Source: a virus
Length of the DNA stretch: 29,118 nucleotides
Virus record (IMG/VR): IMGVR_UViG_3300042319_000555
Location: 1 to 29,118 of that record
Direction: 5' to 3' (one strand)
Translations under genes and position numbers: made by a program
Notes under the pieces: generated by a model
What the model was told of the DNA's origin: nothing
Databases searched by the model: none
What the model saw: the letters and a program-made list of their open reading frames with translations, nothing else
Part shown: positions 15,177 to 22,517 of the stretch, piece after piece
Layout of the letters: every line of letters begins with the position of its first letter
Position numbering within the stretch: position 1 is the stretch's first letter

Positions 15177-16103
15177 ATGGCATTCGATTTACAATTATTA
15201 CCAAATTATACAGACCAATTATCAACCGACCTTATTAGTGAGGCGTTGTTGAAATCATTTACTACTGACTTCGTTACTATTCAAGCTGGTAAAACTGCGG
15301 GAACTTCTGCAATTAACGTTATGAACTCAAATGTTGACATTATAGATGCAACTTGTGGATTTGCAGCTGGTCAAGTAGGTGGAAACGAAACAGTTTTTTC
15401 TCAAATTCCTTTAGTAGTAGGTTCTAAAATGTTGAAGGAGCAATTATGTCCTGAAGATTTAAGAACTAAATGGACTTCATCTCAATTAAGCGCTGGTGCA
15501 AATCAAGAGACAGTTCCTTTCGCTGAATTAATCGCAAACAACAAAATGGCAAACATTGCTAAGTATGTAGAAAATACAATTTGGCAAGGTGATAATGCTA
15601 ACTTAGATGGTTTATTAGACCAATGTTTGAATGCAAACGGGACTATCAATTCAGCGGGCGCTTATGCACAATGGACTACTTCAACAGCTATTGCAGAGTT
15701 TTGGTTAAACGTAGGTTCATTAACTCCAGCATTACAAACTGAAGATGATTTAATCATGTACACTTCATATGCTAACTATCAAGCGTTAGTTGGTGCATTG
15801 ATTAACACAGGCGCTTCAATAATCGGTACTTTCGCACAAGTTAGCAACGCAAGTGGTGTTAACGCTCCAAGTTCATTCGTTTTCCCTGGTACAAACATTA
15901 CAGTTTTCGCAGCACCTGGTATCAATGATCCAGCTCGTGTAATCTTAGCTCCTAAAAAATACATTTTCTTCGGAACTGGTTTATTAGATGAAATGGACAC
16001 ATTCAAATTCTACTACAATGAAGCTGATGATATCATGAATTTCAATGCTAAATTCAGACTTGGAACAGCGGTTTATGCTTCTCAAGTAGTATCAAACAAA
16101 TAA
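15177..16103 (+). CDS. Major capsid protein
   Basis: A 308-aa protein preceded by a scaffold-like gene and a protease, and followed by a terminator and the tail tube gene. The sequence (MAFDLQLLPNYTDQLSTDLI; later DEMDTFKFYYNEADDIMNFN) fits the HK97-fold capsid type seen in Bacteroidota siphophages. No clear N-terminal delta domain is visible, so the separate scaffold probably supplies that function. The codon choice looks more uniform than in small neighbouring genes (frequent GCA, GTT, TTA), as expected for high expression. The fold is inferred from context and general resemblance. Confidence 0.88.
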   Translation: MAFDLQLLPNYTDQLSTDLISEALLKSFTTDFVTIQAGKTAGTSAINVMNSNVDIIDATCGFAAGQVGGNETVFSQIPLVVGSKMLKEQLCPEDLRTKWTSSQLSAGANQETVPFAELIANNKMANIAKYVENTIWQGDNANLDGLLDQCLNANGTINSAGAYAQWTTSTAIAEFWLNVGSLTPALQTEDDLIMYTSYANYQALVGALINTGASIIGTFAQVSNASGVNAPSSFVFPGTNITVFAAPGINDPARVILAPKKYIFFGTGLLDEMDTFKFYYNEADDIMNFNAKFRLGTAVYASQVVSNK

Positions 16104-16111
16104 TCATAAAA

Positions 16112-16137
16112 AAGGGAGCTAATAACTCCCTTATTTT
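16112..16137 (+). terminator. Hairpin terminator after the capsid gene
   Basis: AAGGGAG (16112-16118) pairs with CTCCCTT (16126-16132) around a 7-nt loop, followed by ATTTTT. The T-run is short, so termination may be partial, letting some transcription continue into the tail tube gene. Confidence 0.75.
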
Positions 16138-16162
16138 TCAACTTTAAAAAATATTAATAAAC

Positions 16163-16729
16163 ATGGCATGTAGCATATTAAACACGATTAACTTGGATTG
16201 TATGAGCGCACTTGGTGGCGTAAATACTATCTACGTTTTTGCGGGTGATAATTTCGAAATCCAAACAGTTACAGCAGGCGAAGTTACTTTGGCTGGTGGT
16301 AGTGGTGATTTCTTTCAATACAAATTTGCAAAAGATACTGCAAAATTAACAGAAACAGCAACGATTTCAAACGCAAACGGAACTGTTTTTTACACAACTG
16401 AATTAAGCGTTAACATCTCAAAAAGAGACGTTGCAAAAAGAAACGAATTCTTATTGTTAGCAAAGAATCGTGAGATTAGAGTTATTGCATTAGATAACAT
16501 GGGTCAATACTGGTTGTTAGGTAACACAAGAGGAGCGGTTTTATCTACTATGGTGGGTGAAGGCGGTCAAGCAATCGGAGATATGAACGGATACACATTC
16601 ACGTTCCAATCAATGGAAGCGGATCCAATGCCAGCATTGAGTTCAGCAAGTAGAAATGCAATCGCAGCAATCGCACCGAATTCAAGTGCAGCAGTAGGTG
16701 GATTTGATTTCAATACTTCAGCTAACTAA
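16163..16729 (+). CDS. Major tail tube protein
   Basis: A 188-aa beta-rich protein with the features of Bacteroidota phage tail tube proteins: a core ELSVNISKRDVAKRNEFLLL (about residues 74-93), then a YWLLGNTRGAVL strand and GQAIGDMNGYTFTFQ before a low-complexity Ala/Ser tail. It is bracketed by two terminator hairpins, like the capsid gene, consistent with high stoichiometry. The lack of any enzymatic motif, and its length, also fit a tail tube. Confidence 0.85.
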   Translation: MACSILNTINLDCMSALGGVNTIYVFAGDNFEIQTVTAGEVTLAGGSGDFFQYKFAKDTAKLTETATISNANGTVFYTTELSVNISKRDVAKRNEFLLLAKNREIRVIALDNMGQYWLLGNTRGAVLSTMVGEGGQAIGDMNGYTFTFQSMEADPMPALSSASRNAIAAIAPNSSAAVGGFDFNTSAN

Positions 16730-16750
16730 TATTAACCTTTAAAAAAATAG

Positions 16751-16781
16751 GGCGGTGCGGTCAATCGCATCGCCTTTTTTT
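16751..16781 (+). terminator. Strong terminator after the tail tube gene
   Basis: GGCGGTGCG (16751-16759) pairs with CGCATCGCC (16766-16774), one pair being G-T, around a 6-nt loop. Seven T follow (16775-16781). The GC-rich stem stands out in this AT-rich genome. Confidence 0.9.
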
Positions 16782-16787
16782 ATTCTT

Positions 16788-17144
16788 ATGATAAATTTAG
16801 TGACAGGATTAAACGAGTTTATAATTTACGGAGATTTCACACAAAATATGAATAGTTATCGAATCCATTTATTCAATGGCTTTGATAGGGTTGAGCACAT
16901 TTGTAAATTAGAAAATAAAACAAGCAGCACAAGATTTGCAGAGTTTACCATTTACATTAACGATGGTATTACAGGAGACTATCATTTGAACGGATTGCCA
17001 TTTGGTAATTTTGATTATACGATTAACATCGAAGATGACATTTACAATCGTGGGCAAGCGTTTTTGGCTGGCGATACAGAAGTACAAAAAATTGAATATA
17101 TATCCGATAATGAAAAAAGCGAAAGCGTAATATATGTAAGCTAA
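16788..17144 (+). CDS. Putative minor structural protein (118 aa)
   Basis: The ATG at 16788 is preferred: the frame extends to a GTG at 16755, but that lies inside the terminator stem. The 118-aa product is beta-rich, with GDYHLNGLPFGNFDYTINI (about residues 62-80), then an RGQAFLAGDTEVQKIEYISD segment. Proteins with this kind of C-terminal stretch occur among Bacteroidota phage virion genes, where they look like small tail or head-surface components. The precise role is unknown. The stop overlaps the next start by one base. Confidence 0.62.
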   Translation: MINLVTGLNEFIIYGDFTQNMNSYRIHLFNGFDRVEHICKLENKTSSTRFAEFTIYINDGITGDYHLNGLPFGNFDYTINIEDDIYNRGQAFLAGDTEVQKIEYISDNEKSESVIYVS

Positions 17145-17341
17145 TGAAAACGATTATAGACACATTAAAAGAGCCCGTAAACGTATTAAACGCAACGACT
17201 TTCGGAGTAAGTTTGACGACATTGCCCGAGGATTTAAAGATAGTTTTCTACATTGTATCAATTATTGCATCAATATTAGTTAGCGTGAAGTATATTTACG
17301 AAATAATTTCATTGCGAAAAAACGCTAAAAAAGATATTTAA
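17144..17341 (+). CDS. Small single-pass membrane protein
   Basis: A 65-aa protein with an amphipathic N-terminal part (about 1-28), one predicted transmembrane helix (about 31-51, rich in Ile, Val and Ser) and a basic C-terminal tail (LRKNAKKDI). The arrangement resembles a class III holin or a small phage inner-membrane protein. It is coupled to the previous gene (TAATG) and lies 6 bp before the portal gene, an odd place for a lysis gene. A holin-like assignment is therefore tentative; a better holin candidate is at 19682. Confidence 0.6.
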   Translation: MKTIIDTLKEPVNVLNATTFGVSLTTLPEDLKIVFYIVSIIASILVSVKYIYEIISLRKNAKKDI

Positions 17342-17347
17342 TAACAT

Positions 17348-18481
17348 ATGAACAATTTTGCATTCAATTCGATTTCACAAATTCAAATAAATTTACCTAC
17401 GTTTTCCGAACGTGGTTCAAAAAAATGGATTAGCTATGGAGAGGATAATTTATATCCTCAATTTATAGCGAGCTTATTTTTGCGTTCTGCTATCAATAGA
17501 ACAGCTATTCAATCAAAGATTGACGCTACCATAGGGAATGGATTAAAGACCACTGATGAGTCTTTAAATTACGTTTTAGTACGTGCGAATCCGATTGACT
17601 CATGGAACGATGTGTTTGAGAAATGTGCACAGGATTATATCACGTTTGGTGGATATGCAATGAACATAATTTGGTCAAACGATGGTAAAACAATAAGCGA
17701 AATTTATCATTTGGATTTCACAAAAGTAAGAAGCGGTAAAATTGAACCAGGTGATGACGCACCAAAAGAATATTTTTATTCTACGAATTGGGAAAATTCA
17801 AATAAATATAAGCCAACACAATATGCAACTTACAACCCTACATTGTCAATCGAACAACCTTCACAAATATTGTATGCGTTTGATTATGAACCTGGCAATA
17901 TTTATTATCCTTTGCCAACGTATGCTGGTTCGATTAATGACATCCAAATTGATATAGAAGTAAGTAAATTTCATATCTCGAATCTTGCAAATAGTTTGAA
18001 TCCTTCTTTGTTTATTAGCTTGAATAATGGAATACCAGCGCCCGAGGAACGTAAAGAGATTTATGATGAATTAACGATGGCTTATCGTGGAACTGAAAAC
18101 GCTGGTAAGGCATTTGTTGCATTTAGTCAAGACAAAGAACATGCTCCCGAGGTTACTCCGATAACAAGCACAAATGATAATTACTACACTACTTTAGAAA
18201 CTCGAATTACAACGAGAATCTTAACAGGGCATAGAATTACAAGTCCGTTATTATTGGGACTTTACAATGGTGGCGCTGGCTTTAGCTCTAATGCTGATGA
18301 ACTTGCGGTGGCCTATGGTCATTTTATTGGGACTTGTATTAGACCAATACAAAAGAGCATGTTAAGAGTATTCAATAATTTAATGTTGAATAGTGGATAT
18401 GATACAACCCTTTACATTATGCCTACAACTATTATCGAACCAACAGCAATACCAACAACAACAACTTCAATCGTAGAATAA
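17348..18481 (+). CDS. Portal protein
   Basis: A 377-aa protein with the sequence style of HK97-type portals from Bacteroidota phages: WISYGEDNLYPQFIASLFLR near residues 27-46, then SAINRTAIQSKIDATIGNGL, an FGGYAMNIIWS strand (about 101-111) and a late helical part (TRILTGHRITSPLLLGL). The portal forms the 12-subunit ring at the capsid vertex through which TerL pumps DNA. The Thr/Pro-rich C-terminus is probably flexible. Unlike most siphophages, the gene lies after capsid and tail tube genes and far from terL. It overlaps the next gene by TAATG. Confidence 0.83.
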   Translation: MNNFAFNSISQIQINLPTFSERGSKKWISYGEDNLYPQFIASLFLRSAINRTAIQSKIDATIGNGLKTTDESLNYVLVRANPIDSWNDVFEKCAQDYITFGGYAMNIIWSNDGKTISEIYHLDFTKVRSGKIEPGDDAPKEYFYSTNWENSNKYKPTQYATYNPTLSIEQPSQILYAFDYEPGNIYYPLPTYAGSINDIQIDIEVSKFHISNLANSLNPSLFISLNNGIPAPEERKEIYDELTMAYRGTENAGKAFVAFSQDKEHAPEVTPITSTNDNYYTTLETRITTRILTGHRITSPLLLGLYNGGAGFSSNADELAVAYGHFIGTCIRPIQKSMLRVFNNLMLNSGYDTTLYIMPTTIIEPTAIPTTTTSIVE

Positions 18482-19068
18482 TGGCAATAACAAACGTACT
18501 TTTCGTATCAGAAACGAAACTAAAATCATATACTTCAATCCATCAATCGGTTAGCCCTGACGATTTGCAACCATTCATCTTACAGGCTCAAGATATTTAT
18601 TTGCAGAATTACTTGGGTGCGACATTTTATCAAGAATTACAAACTCAAATCACGAATAATACATTAACGATTCCAAACAAAAAGATACTTGATGACTTTA
18701 TTGGTGCGATGTTGTGTAATTATGCGCTTTACCATGCTTTACCTTTTTTGAAGTACAAAGTATTTAATAAGTCAATCATGAATAATGATAGCGAAAGTGG
18801 TCAATCGATTGATTTGGAAGCATTGAAATTTTTACAAAATGAAGTTCGTAGTGTAGCTGAAAATTATACTAAAATGATGACTACATACTTAAAGAATAAT
18901 TTAAGCGATTATCCTGCATATAATAGTTATGATTTCCTTGATGGAATAACTCCCGACAAAGGAACGCCTTACTTTAGTGGATTGCAAACAAATTCGAGCT
19001 TCAATTTGGCAAGACGTAGAATAAATAGACGTGGAGATTGTAACGATTGCAACGGATACGAATATTAA
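18481..19068 (+). CDS. Head-tail connector-like protein (DUF6712-like)
   Basis: A 195-aa mostly helical protein with LQAQDIYLQNYLGATFYQEL near residues 34-53, a pattern typical of small connector/adaptor proteins next to portals in Bacteroidota phages (DUF6712-like). The C-terminus is Arg-rich and ends in CNDCNGYEY. It would bind beneath the portal as head-completion protein. Its start overlaps the portal stop by one base, supporting coupled expression. Family naming is from memory of motif and context. Confidence 0.68.
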   Translation: MAITNVLFVSETKLKSYTSIHQSVSPDDLQPFILQAQDIYLQNYLGATFYQELQTQITNNTLTIPNKKILDDFIGAMLCNYALYHALPFLKYKVFNKSIMNNDSESGQSIDLEALKFLQNEVRSVAENYTKMMTTYLKNNLSDYPAYNSYDFLDGITPDKGTPYFSGLQTNSSFNLARRRINRRGDCNDCNGYEY

Positions 19069-19097
19069 AAAATTTAACTAAAAAACAAATATAAAAA

Positions 19098-19382
19098 ATG
19101 ATTGACAATTCAAAATTCATTATTACAAATGAAGTAATCGTAGACAAGTACGACTTAATGATCCAAGCGGATGTAACTGGGACACCAGCTATTTTGCAAA
19201 TTCAAAAAGCTAATTATGGTATTGTATTTATTGGCAACTATACTTCATTAAAATTCTTTATTGATGGGGATAAATTGGTAATTTTAGACAACAACTTTTA
19301 CGGAGAATTTTCAGCTAATAACGTTGACGGATTTAACACGGCGCAAGATTTATTAGTTGCATTAAAATCGGGAATTAACTAA
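19098..19382 (+). CDS. Hypothetical protein (94 aa), post-connector
   Basis: I do not recognise this family. The 94-aa product is beta-rich (IITNEVIVDKYDLMIQADV; GIVFIGNYTSLKFFIDGD) with a short C-terminal helix. It has no cysteine, no signal peptide and no membrane segment. It lies between the connector and the holin cluster, so a minor virion component is a reasonable but unproven guess. The start follows an A-rich leader ending AAAAAATG. Confidence 0.6.
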   Translation: MIDNSKFIITNEVIVDKYDLMIQADVTGTPAILQIQKANYGIVFIGNYTSLKFFIDGDKLVILDNNFYGEFSANNVDGFNTAQDLLVALKSGIN

Positions 19383-19395
19383 TAAAATATAAACC

Positions 19396-19698
19396 ATGAC
19401 AAAATTAATATTACAAGCGGGCCAATTAATTGACGTTATTAACTACAATGAAAATCAATACTTTTCTTTAGTTGTTAGCGAAGATTTACCAATGCCAACA
19501 GCGATTTACAAAGAAGATACATCAATCGGAGTGAACGTACAAAGATTTATCGTAGATAGCGTAATCATTGCAGTTATAAACACTAGCGAAAATTTAACTG
19601 ATAACAATGGTAATGTTTACGAAAGAGTTGAAAGCGCAGCCATCCTTACTGAAAATAATTTTAAACCATTAAAAGAAACAGATGAAACAGAAAATTAA
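19396..19698 (+). CDS. Hypothetical protein (100 aa)
   Basis: A 100-aa beta-rich acidic protein with a hydrophobic central strand (FIVDSVIIAVINTS) and an acidic tail ending LKETDETEN. I recognise no motif. The last 17 bases overlap the start of the holin gene in another frame, suggesting coupled translation. A virion-associated or lysis-accessory role would fit the position only. Confidence 0.58.
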   Translation: MTKLILQAGQLIDVINYNENQYFSLVVSEDLPMPTAIYKEDTSIGVNVQRFIVDSVIIAVINTSENLTDNNGNVYERVESAAILTENNFKPLKETDETEN

Positions 19699-19903
19699 AC
19701 ATTGGTACGAATCAAAAACAATCGTTATGAATATCCTGGTATCAATTACAATGGTAATGGCTTTATTGCCTACATTGTTTACTGATTTGCAATTGGATGA
19801 AAATTTAAGCCTTCGATTGACCGTTTTAGTAGGATTTATAACGAATGTAATTAACATCGTTTTACGTTTTATTTCTACTGATAAAATAAAGCGTAATGCC
19901 TAG
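19682..19903 (+). CDS. Putative holin
   Basis: A 73-aa protein with two hydrophobic helices (about 14-33 and 46-64), a WYESKTIVMNIL segment before the first helix, and a basic tail (RFISTDKIKRNA). The SKT...N start and NIVLRFISTDKI end are what I associate with small Bacteroidota phage holins. Two transmembrane segments would make it class II-like. It would form lesions in the inner membrane to release the endolysin encoded just downstream. Confidence 0.7.
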   Translation: MKQKIKHWYESKTIVMNILVSITMVMALLPTLFTDLQLDENLSLRLTVLVGFITNVINIVLRFISTDKIKRNA

Positions 19904-20117
19904 TTCAATCATAACTGCAAAGTTTGATTTGATGCGGTTAAATTTGCCTAAAAATAGCGAATTTACACTTGATAACAATACGATTAAGGTAAAGCATAGC
20001 GACATAACTTTAAAGTCTGAAATCGAGGTACAAATTCGGAAAGTAACTGCATCAATCGGAGCTGAAATAACAGACAAGTCAACAAGCGCAAGAATAAAGT
20101 TTGAAGTCAAATTTTAA
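19896..20117 (+). CDS. Hypothetical protein between holin and endolysin
   Basis: A 73-aa protein of alternating beta strands (AKFDLMRLNLP, TLKSEIEVQIRKVTA, SARIKFEVKF). No signal peptide, membrane segment or known motif is seen. It overlaps the holin gene by 8 bases and ends just before the endolysin, placing it in the lysis cassette. A holin partner or spanin-like role cannot be claimed without a membrane anchor. Its 3' end carries the promoter-like sequence of the endolysin gene. Confidence 0.55.
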   Translation: MPSSIITAKFDLMRLNLPKNSEFTLDNNTIKVKHSDITLKSEIEVQIRKVTASIGAEITDKSTSARIKFEVKF

Positions 20118-20129
20118 TATATATTTTTG
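20100..20129 (+). promoter_or_regulatory. Bacteroidota-type promoter before the endolysin
   Basis: TTTG at 20100-20103, an 18-bp spacer and TATTTTTG at 20122-20129 match the Bacteroidota promoter form. The predicted start of transcription, about 20134-20137, falls at the endolysin ATG, so the transcript would be nearly leaderless. Confidence 0.55.
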
Positions 20130-20136
20130 TAATAAC

Positions 20137-20613
20137 ATGAAACCGAAAATATTTAGTCAAGCAGAAATGGTAAAGTACTTTGGCAAAGCAAATGCTGAAG
20201 GGACTTATTTAACCATGATTGATTTGCCTTATACAATGTACTATGATAGGCAACCAGTTAAGCGAATGAGATGCCACAAAAAAGTAGCTCAAGCGTTTAC
20301 TAATGTATTCAATGAATTATTGAGTAGTTACGGAGAGCGCAAAATAAATGAATTGGGAATTAATGACTTTGGCGGTTGTTTTAATTACAGATTGATGAGA
20401 GGTTCAAGAACTAAACTTTCAGCTCATTCATGGGGCACGGCTATTGATTTGGATCCTAACAGAAATACATTAAAAGAAAATCATAAAACAGCACGTTTTG
20501 CACGAGCAGATTATAAAGCTATGATTGACATATTTGAAAAACATGGCTTCGCTTCATTGGGTAGATTAATGGATAAAGATTGGATGCACTTTCAGTACGG
20601 ATTACCGATTTAA
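20137..20613 (+). CDS. Endolysin, M15-type peptidase
   Basis: A 158-aa protein from the ATG at 20137. An in-frame TTG at 20101 would put the promoter-like sequence inside the gene, so it is less likely. It carries the zinc-binding signature of M15 (VanY / L-Ala-D-Glu endopeptidase-like) enzymes: SAHSWGTAIDLDPN with H97 and D104, and WMHFQ with H151. It would cleave peptidoglycan peptide stems. There is no signal peptide, so export would depend on the holin two genes upstream. This is the last gene of the late region, and a strong terminator follows within 40 bp. Confidence 0.88.
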   Translation: MKPKIFSQAEMVKYFGKANAEGTYLTMIDLPYTMYYDRQPVKRMRCHKKVAQAFTNVFNELLSSYGERKINELGINDFGGCFNYRLMRGSRTKLSAHSWGTAIDLDPNRNTLKENHKTARFARADYKAMIDIFEKHGFASLGRLMDKDWMHFQYGLPI

Positions 20614-20648
20614 CTCGTTTTTTTCATAATTAAAATTTAGTGTTTTAG

Positions 20649-20679
20649 GCTCAATGTTTCTACATTGGGCTTTTTTTTT
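20649..20679 (+). terminator. Strong terminator ending the late region
   Basis: GCTCAATG (20649-20656) pairs with CATTGGGC (20663-20670), with one T-G pair, around a 6-nt loop. Nine T follow (20671-20679). It separates the lysis genes from the early promoter at 20743. Confidence 0.9.
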
Positions 20680-20742
20680 AAAAATTTATAGCCTTTATTC
20701 ATGCGCCTTTCAGAGAATTAACAAAAATAATTTGCAAAATAA

Positions 20743-20777
20743 TTTGGTAGTACGAAATAGCGGTGTATATTTGCACT
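20743..20777 (+). promoter_or_regulatory. Early promoter P1 with shared upstream box
   Basis: TTTG (20743-20746), then GTAGTACGAAATA (20747-20759), six variable bases and TATATTTGCACT (20766-20777). The -7 element TATATTTG fits the Bacteroidota consensus. The same box, with the same 6-bp gap, recurs at 22521. The first small early gene begins 26 bp after the element. Confidence 0.85.
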
Positions 20778-20803
20778 ATCAATAACAATTAAAAACAATA
20801 ATT

Positions 20804-20977
20804 ATGACAAACACATTAAACATCGCACAATTAGAAAACAAAATTTCAAACATGAAAAAAGATGGTAAATACACTACTAACTTTTTATTGGTTTTTGGTT
20901 CAATAAAAAATTTAGAATTAAAGAGCGAAGATATCTTAATAAGAATGGATGATTTTTTAACTAAAAAAGGATTCTAA
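20804..20977 (+). CDS. Small early protein (57 aa)
   Basis: First gene after promoter P1. The product starts MTNTLNIAQLENKISNMKKD and ends DDFLTKKGF. It looks like a small helix-strand-helix protein, with no cysteine and no membrane segment. I do not recognise it. The ATG follows an AAT/A-rich leader (AACAATAATT), and the next ATG begins two bases after its stop. As a leading early gene it is a candidate host-takeover or anti-defence protein, on position only. Confidence 0.7.
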   Translation: MTNTLNIAQLENKISNMKKDGKYTTNFLLVFGSIKNLELKSEDILIRMDDFLTKKGF

Positions 20978-20979
20978 TA

Positions 20980-21297
20980 ATGATAATAGAAACACTTGAA
21001 GAAGCGGCCCAAAAACATACGACTAATTTTGAAACTAGGATTGCTTTTAAATTGGGAGCTGAATGGCAAAAACAAAAAATATATAGCAACCAAGATTATA
21101 TAAAATGGGATATAGATTTTAATTACGCTTATAATAGTTTTTTATTATCGGGAGATTACAACGGGCATAGATTTACAATAGGAGTTGTTGACGCTTTTTT
21201 TAATATTCCTTTAATGTATGCTAAATGGAGAATAACTAAAAAATATAAAATATTATACCCTGAAAGATTTAAAAATAAACAAAAACAAAAACAATAA
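20980..21297 (+). CDS. Hypothetical early protein (105 aa)
   Basis: A 105-aa protein with an N-terminal helix (LEEAAQKHTTNFETRIAFKL), an aromatic-rich middle (YIKWDIDFNYAYNSF) and a strongly basic C-terminus (ERFKNKQKQKQ). The basic tail could bind nucleic acid. No domain is recognised. It lies in the tightly packed P1 gene run with 2-bp gaps on both sides. Confidence 0.65.
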   Translation: MIIETLEEAAQKHTTNFETRIAFKLGAEWQKQKIYSNQDYIKWDIDFNYAYNSFLLSGDYNGHRFTIGVVDAFFNIPLMYAKWRITKKYKILYPERFKNKQKQKQ

Positions 21298-21299
21298 TT

Positions 21300-21512
21300 A
21301 TGATTACACTAACACAACAAACAAGCGAGCAAAACACATTAACTCAAAACCATTTGGATATGGTTACAATGAATGAAGTTAAAAAAGTAAATTTAGTATG
21401 CCAATTAGAAAGACTTGAAATCGAGATGCAACAACCAACAAAGGACTGGGATAAAATCGCATTCTTAAAAACTGATATTGCTAGATTAAAAAACTACTTA
21501 AAAAATAATTAA
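21300..21512 (+). CDS. Hypothetical early protein (70 aa)
   Basis: A 70-aa protein, Gln/Thr-rich at the N-terminus. A probable helical hairpin follows, from VKKVNLVCQLERLEIEMQQ to DKIAFLKTDIARLKNYL. The second half suggests a coiled coil and oligomerisation. Unknown function. It is packed between neighbours in the P1 run with 1-2 bp gaps. Confidence 0.63.
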   Translation: MITLTQQTSEQNTLTQNHLDMVTMNEVKKVNLVCQLERLEIEMQQPTKDWDKIAFLKTDIARLKNYLKNN

Positions 21513-21513
21513 T

Positions 21514-21735
21514 ATGGAAAAGCAACAAACAGCGGTTGAGTGGTTGGAATCTTTATATTATCCACATTACATACCAAAAGATATTTTTAAACAAGCCAAA
21601 GAAATGGAAAAGGAGCAAATGAAAGAAACTTTTAAATTATTATTAAAAGCCCATGTTGATTGGACAGTTTTTTCTAATAAAATTTTAGATGAAACATTTG
21701 AAGATTATTATAACGAAACTTTTAAAAACAAATAA
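21514..21735 (+). CDS. Hypothetical early protein, TAVEWLE type
   Basis: A 73-aa protein beginning EKQQTAVEWLESLYYP, followed by FKQAKEMEKEQMKET. This TAVEWLE plus AKEMEKEQ pattern is common, from memory, in small proteins of Flavobacterium-type phages and prophages; no function is known. It supports a flavobacterial host. A perfect TTATCCACA lies in the gene at 21558-21566, which I treat as chance. Confidence 0.68.
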   Translation: MEKQQTAVEWLESLYYPHYIPKDIFKQAKEMEKEQMKETFKLLLKAHVDWTVFSNKILDETFEDYYNETFKNK

Positions 21736-21736
21736 T

Positions 21737-21931
21737 ATGAAAGAATTATTAAAAAGATTAATAATAGGGTGTATAGGTTTTTTATTTATATATTTAATAT
21801 GTTCATTTTATAATGTAACATTTGATATATCAAAATGGAGCAAAGAAACTAGATTTATATCTTGTTTATTAGGTTCATTTTCATTCATAATGTTTTCTAC
21901 ATATCCTAATTACAATTTTAAAAATAATTAA
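21737..21931 (+). CDS. Small two-helix membrane protein
   Basis: A 64-aa protein from the ATG at 21737. The frame is open further upstream (ATG at 21689), but that would overlap the previous gene by about 47 bases where other genes abut. Two hydrophobic segments (about 8-25 and 38-54) flank a polar loop, with a short C-terminal tail. An early-expressed membrane protein of this size could alter the host envelope or act in superinfection exclusion; nothing more specific can be said. Confidence 0.6.
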   Translation: MKELLKRLIIGCIGFLFIYLICSFYNVTFDISKWSKETRFISCLLGSFSFIMFSTYPNYNFKNN

Positions 21932-21932
21932 T

Positions 21933-22109
21933 ATGGAAATAGTAAACACAACCATCGTAACATCGGTAGCAGAAATCAAAGAGCTCATTCAGTATTGTTT
22001 GGTGCATGACTTTGAAGGTCAAATAAACCTCACATTTGATGACGACAAAATAATAGTTTCAGAACCATCGAAAGAAATAGCGCCCGATTATATTTCATTT
22101 AAACTTTAA
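21933..22109 (+). CDS. Small early protein (58 aa)
   Basis: A 58-aa acidic protein: MEIVNTTIVTSVAEIKELI, then a QINLTFDDDKIIVSEP strand region. It looks like a compact alpha/beta domain. The ATG directly follows the previous stop by one base, and the stop lies 4 bases before the next ATG, so it is part of the same gene run. No family recognised. Confidence 0.65.
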   Translation: MEIVNTTIVTSVAEIKELIQYCLVHDFEGQINLTFDDDKIIVSEPSKEIAPDYISFKL

Positions 22110-22113
22110 GCAC

Positions 22114-22293
22114 ATGAAAACAGGACAACAAATAAGAATTAAAAGCACTCAAGAAGTAGGCACAATAACTGAAATCAATGGAGAATCCGTTAAGGTTTAC
22201 GTGGTCAAACGTGGCACATTTAGATATTTAAAATCTAATTTAGAACCAGTAGATAGAATCCCAAAAAGCGACTGCATAGAAAACACACATTAA
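22114..22293 (+). CDS. Small SH3/KOW-like basic protein (59 aa)
   Basis: A 59-aa protein resembling a minimal SH3-like or KOW barrel: TGQQIRIKSTQEVGTITEIN, GESVKVYVVKRG, then YLKSNLEPVD. The pattern of short strands with a G-x-I turn is typical of such barrels, some of which bind nucleic acids or ribosomal proteins. The function is not known, and the resemblance is only at pattern level. Confidence 0.62.
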   Translation: MKTGQQIRIKSTQEVGTITEINGESVKVYVVKRGTFRYLKSNLEPVDRIPKSDCIENTH

Positions 22294-22296
22294 GAC

Positions 22297-22503
22297 ATGG
22301 AAAATAATAAGAAACTAGGACGTAAAAGTATTTACATAAACCCTAAAAACAACACGCTAAAGACGTATAGAAGTAACAATCACAAGCTACTTGACATCGT
22401 CAATAAATTGATACAAAACAAAAACAGGATCAATCCTCAAAAGCTAACTGATAAACAACGTCAAGACATTAGCGAAACCATTAACGAATTATTATTTATA
22501 TAA
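22297..22503 (+). CDS. Basic hypothetical protein (68 aa)
   Basis: A 68-aa strongly basic, Asn/Lys-rich protein (LGRKSIYINPKNNTLKTYRS) ending in a helix (LTDKQRQDISETINELLFI). It could bind nucleic acid. It is the last gene before the second early promoter, 14 bp upstream of its TTTG. I see no terminator between the two, so P1 transcripts probably read on. Confidence 0.62.
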   Translation: MENNKKLGRKSIYINPKNNTLKTYRSNNHKLLDIVNKLIQNKNRINPQKLTDKQRQDISETINELLFI

Positions 22504-22517
22504 TTCTTAAAATAAAT

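Noticed and set aside
17742-17957. 71-codon frame inside the portal gene on the same strand
   Set aside because: Wholly inside the portal gene in another phase; translation is low-complexity with no gene-like context.
20614-20803. Hidden repressor or integrase/attachment site in the late-early junction
   Set aside because: Only a terminator and promoter P1 are visible. No integrase gene exists in the circle to use an attachment site.
21558-21566. Perfect TTATCCACA, with TGTGGATAA at 5369-5377 and TTATTCACA at 14633-14641, as DnaA boxes
   Set aside because: The copies are single, scattered and mostly inside genes. This density is compatible with chance in an A/T-rich genome, and none lies in the GTGTAAC array.
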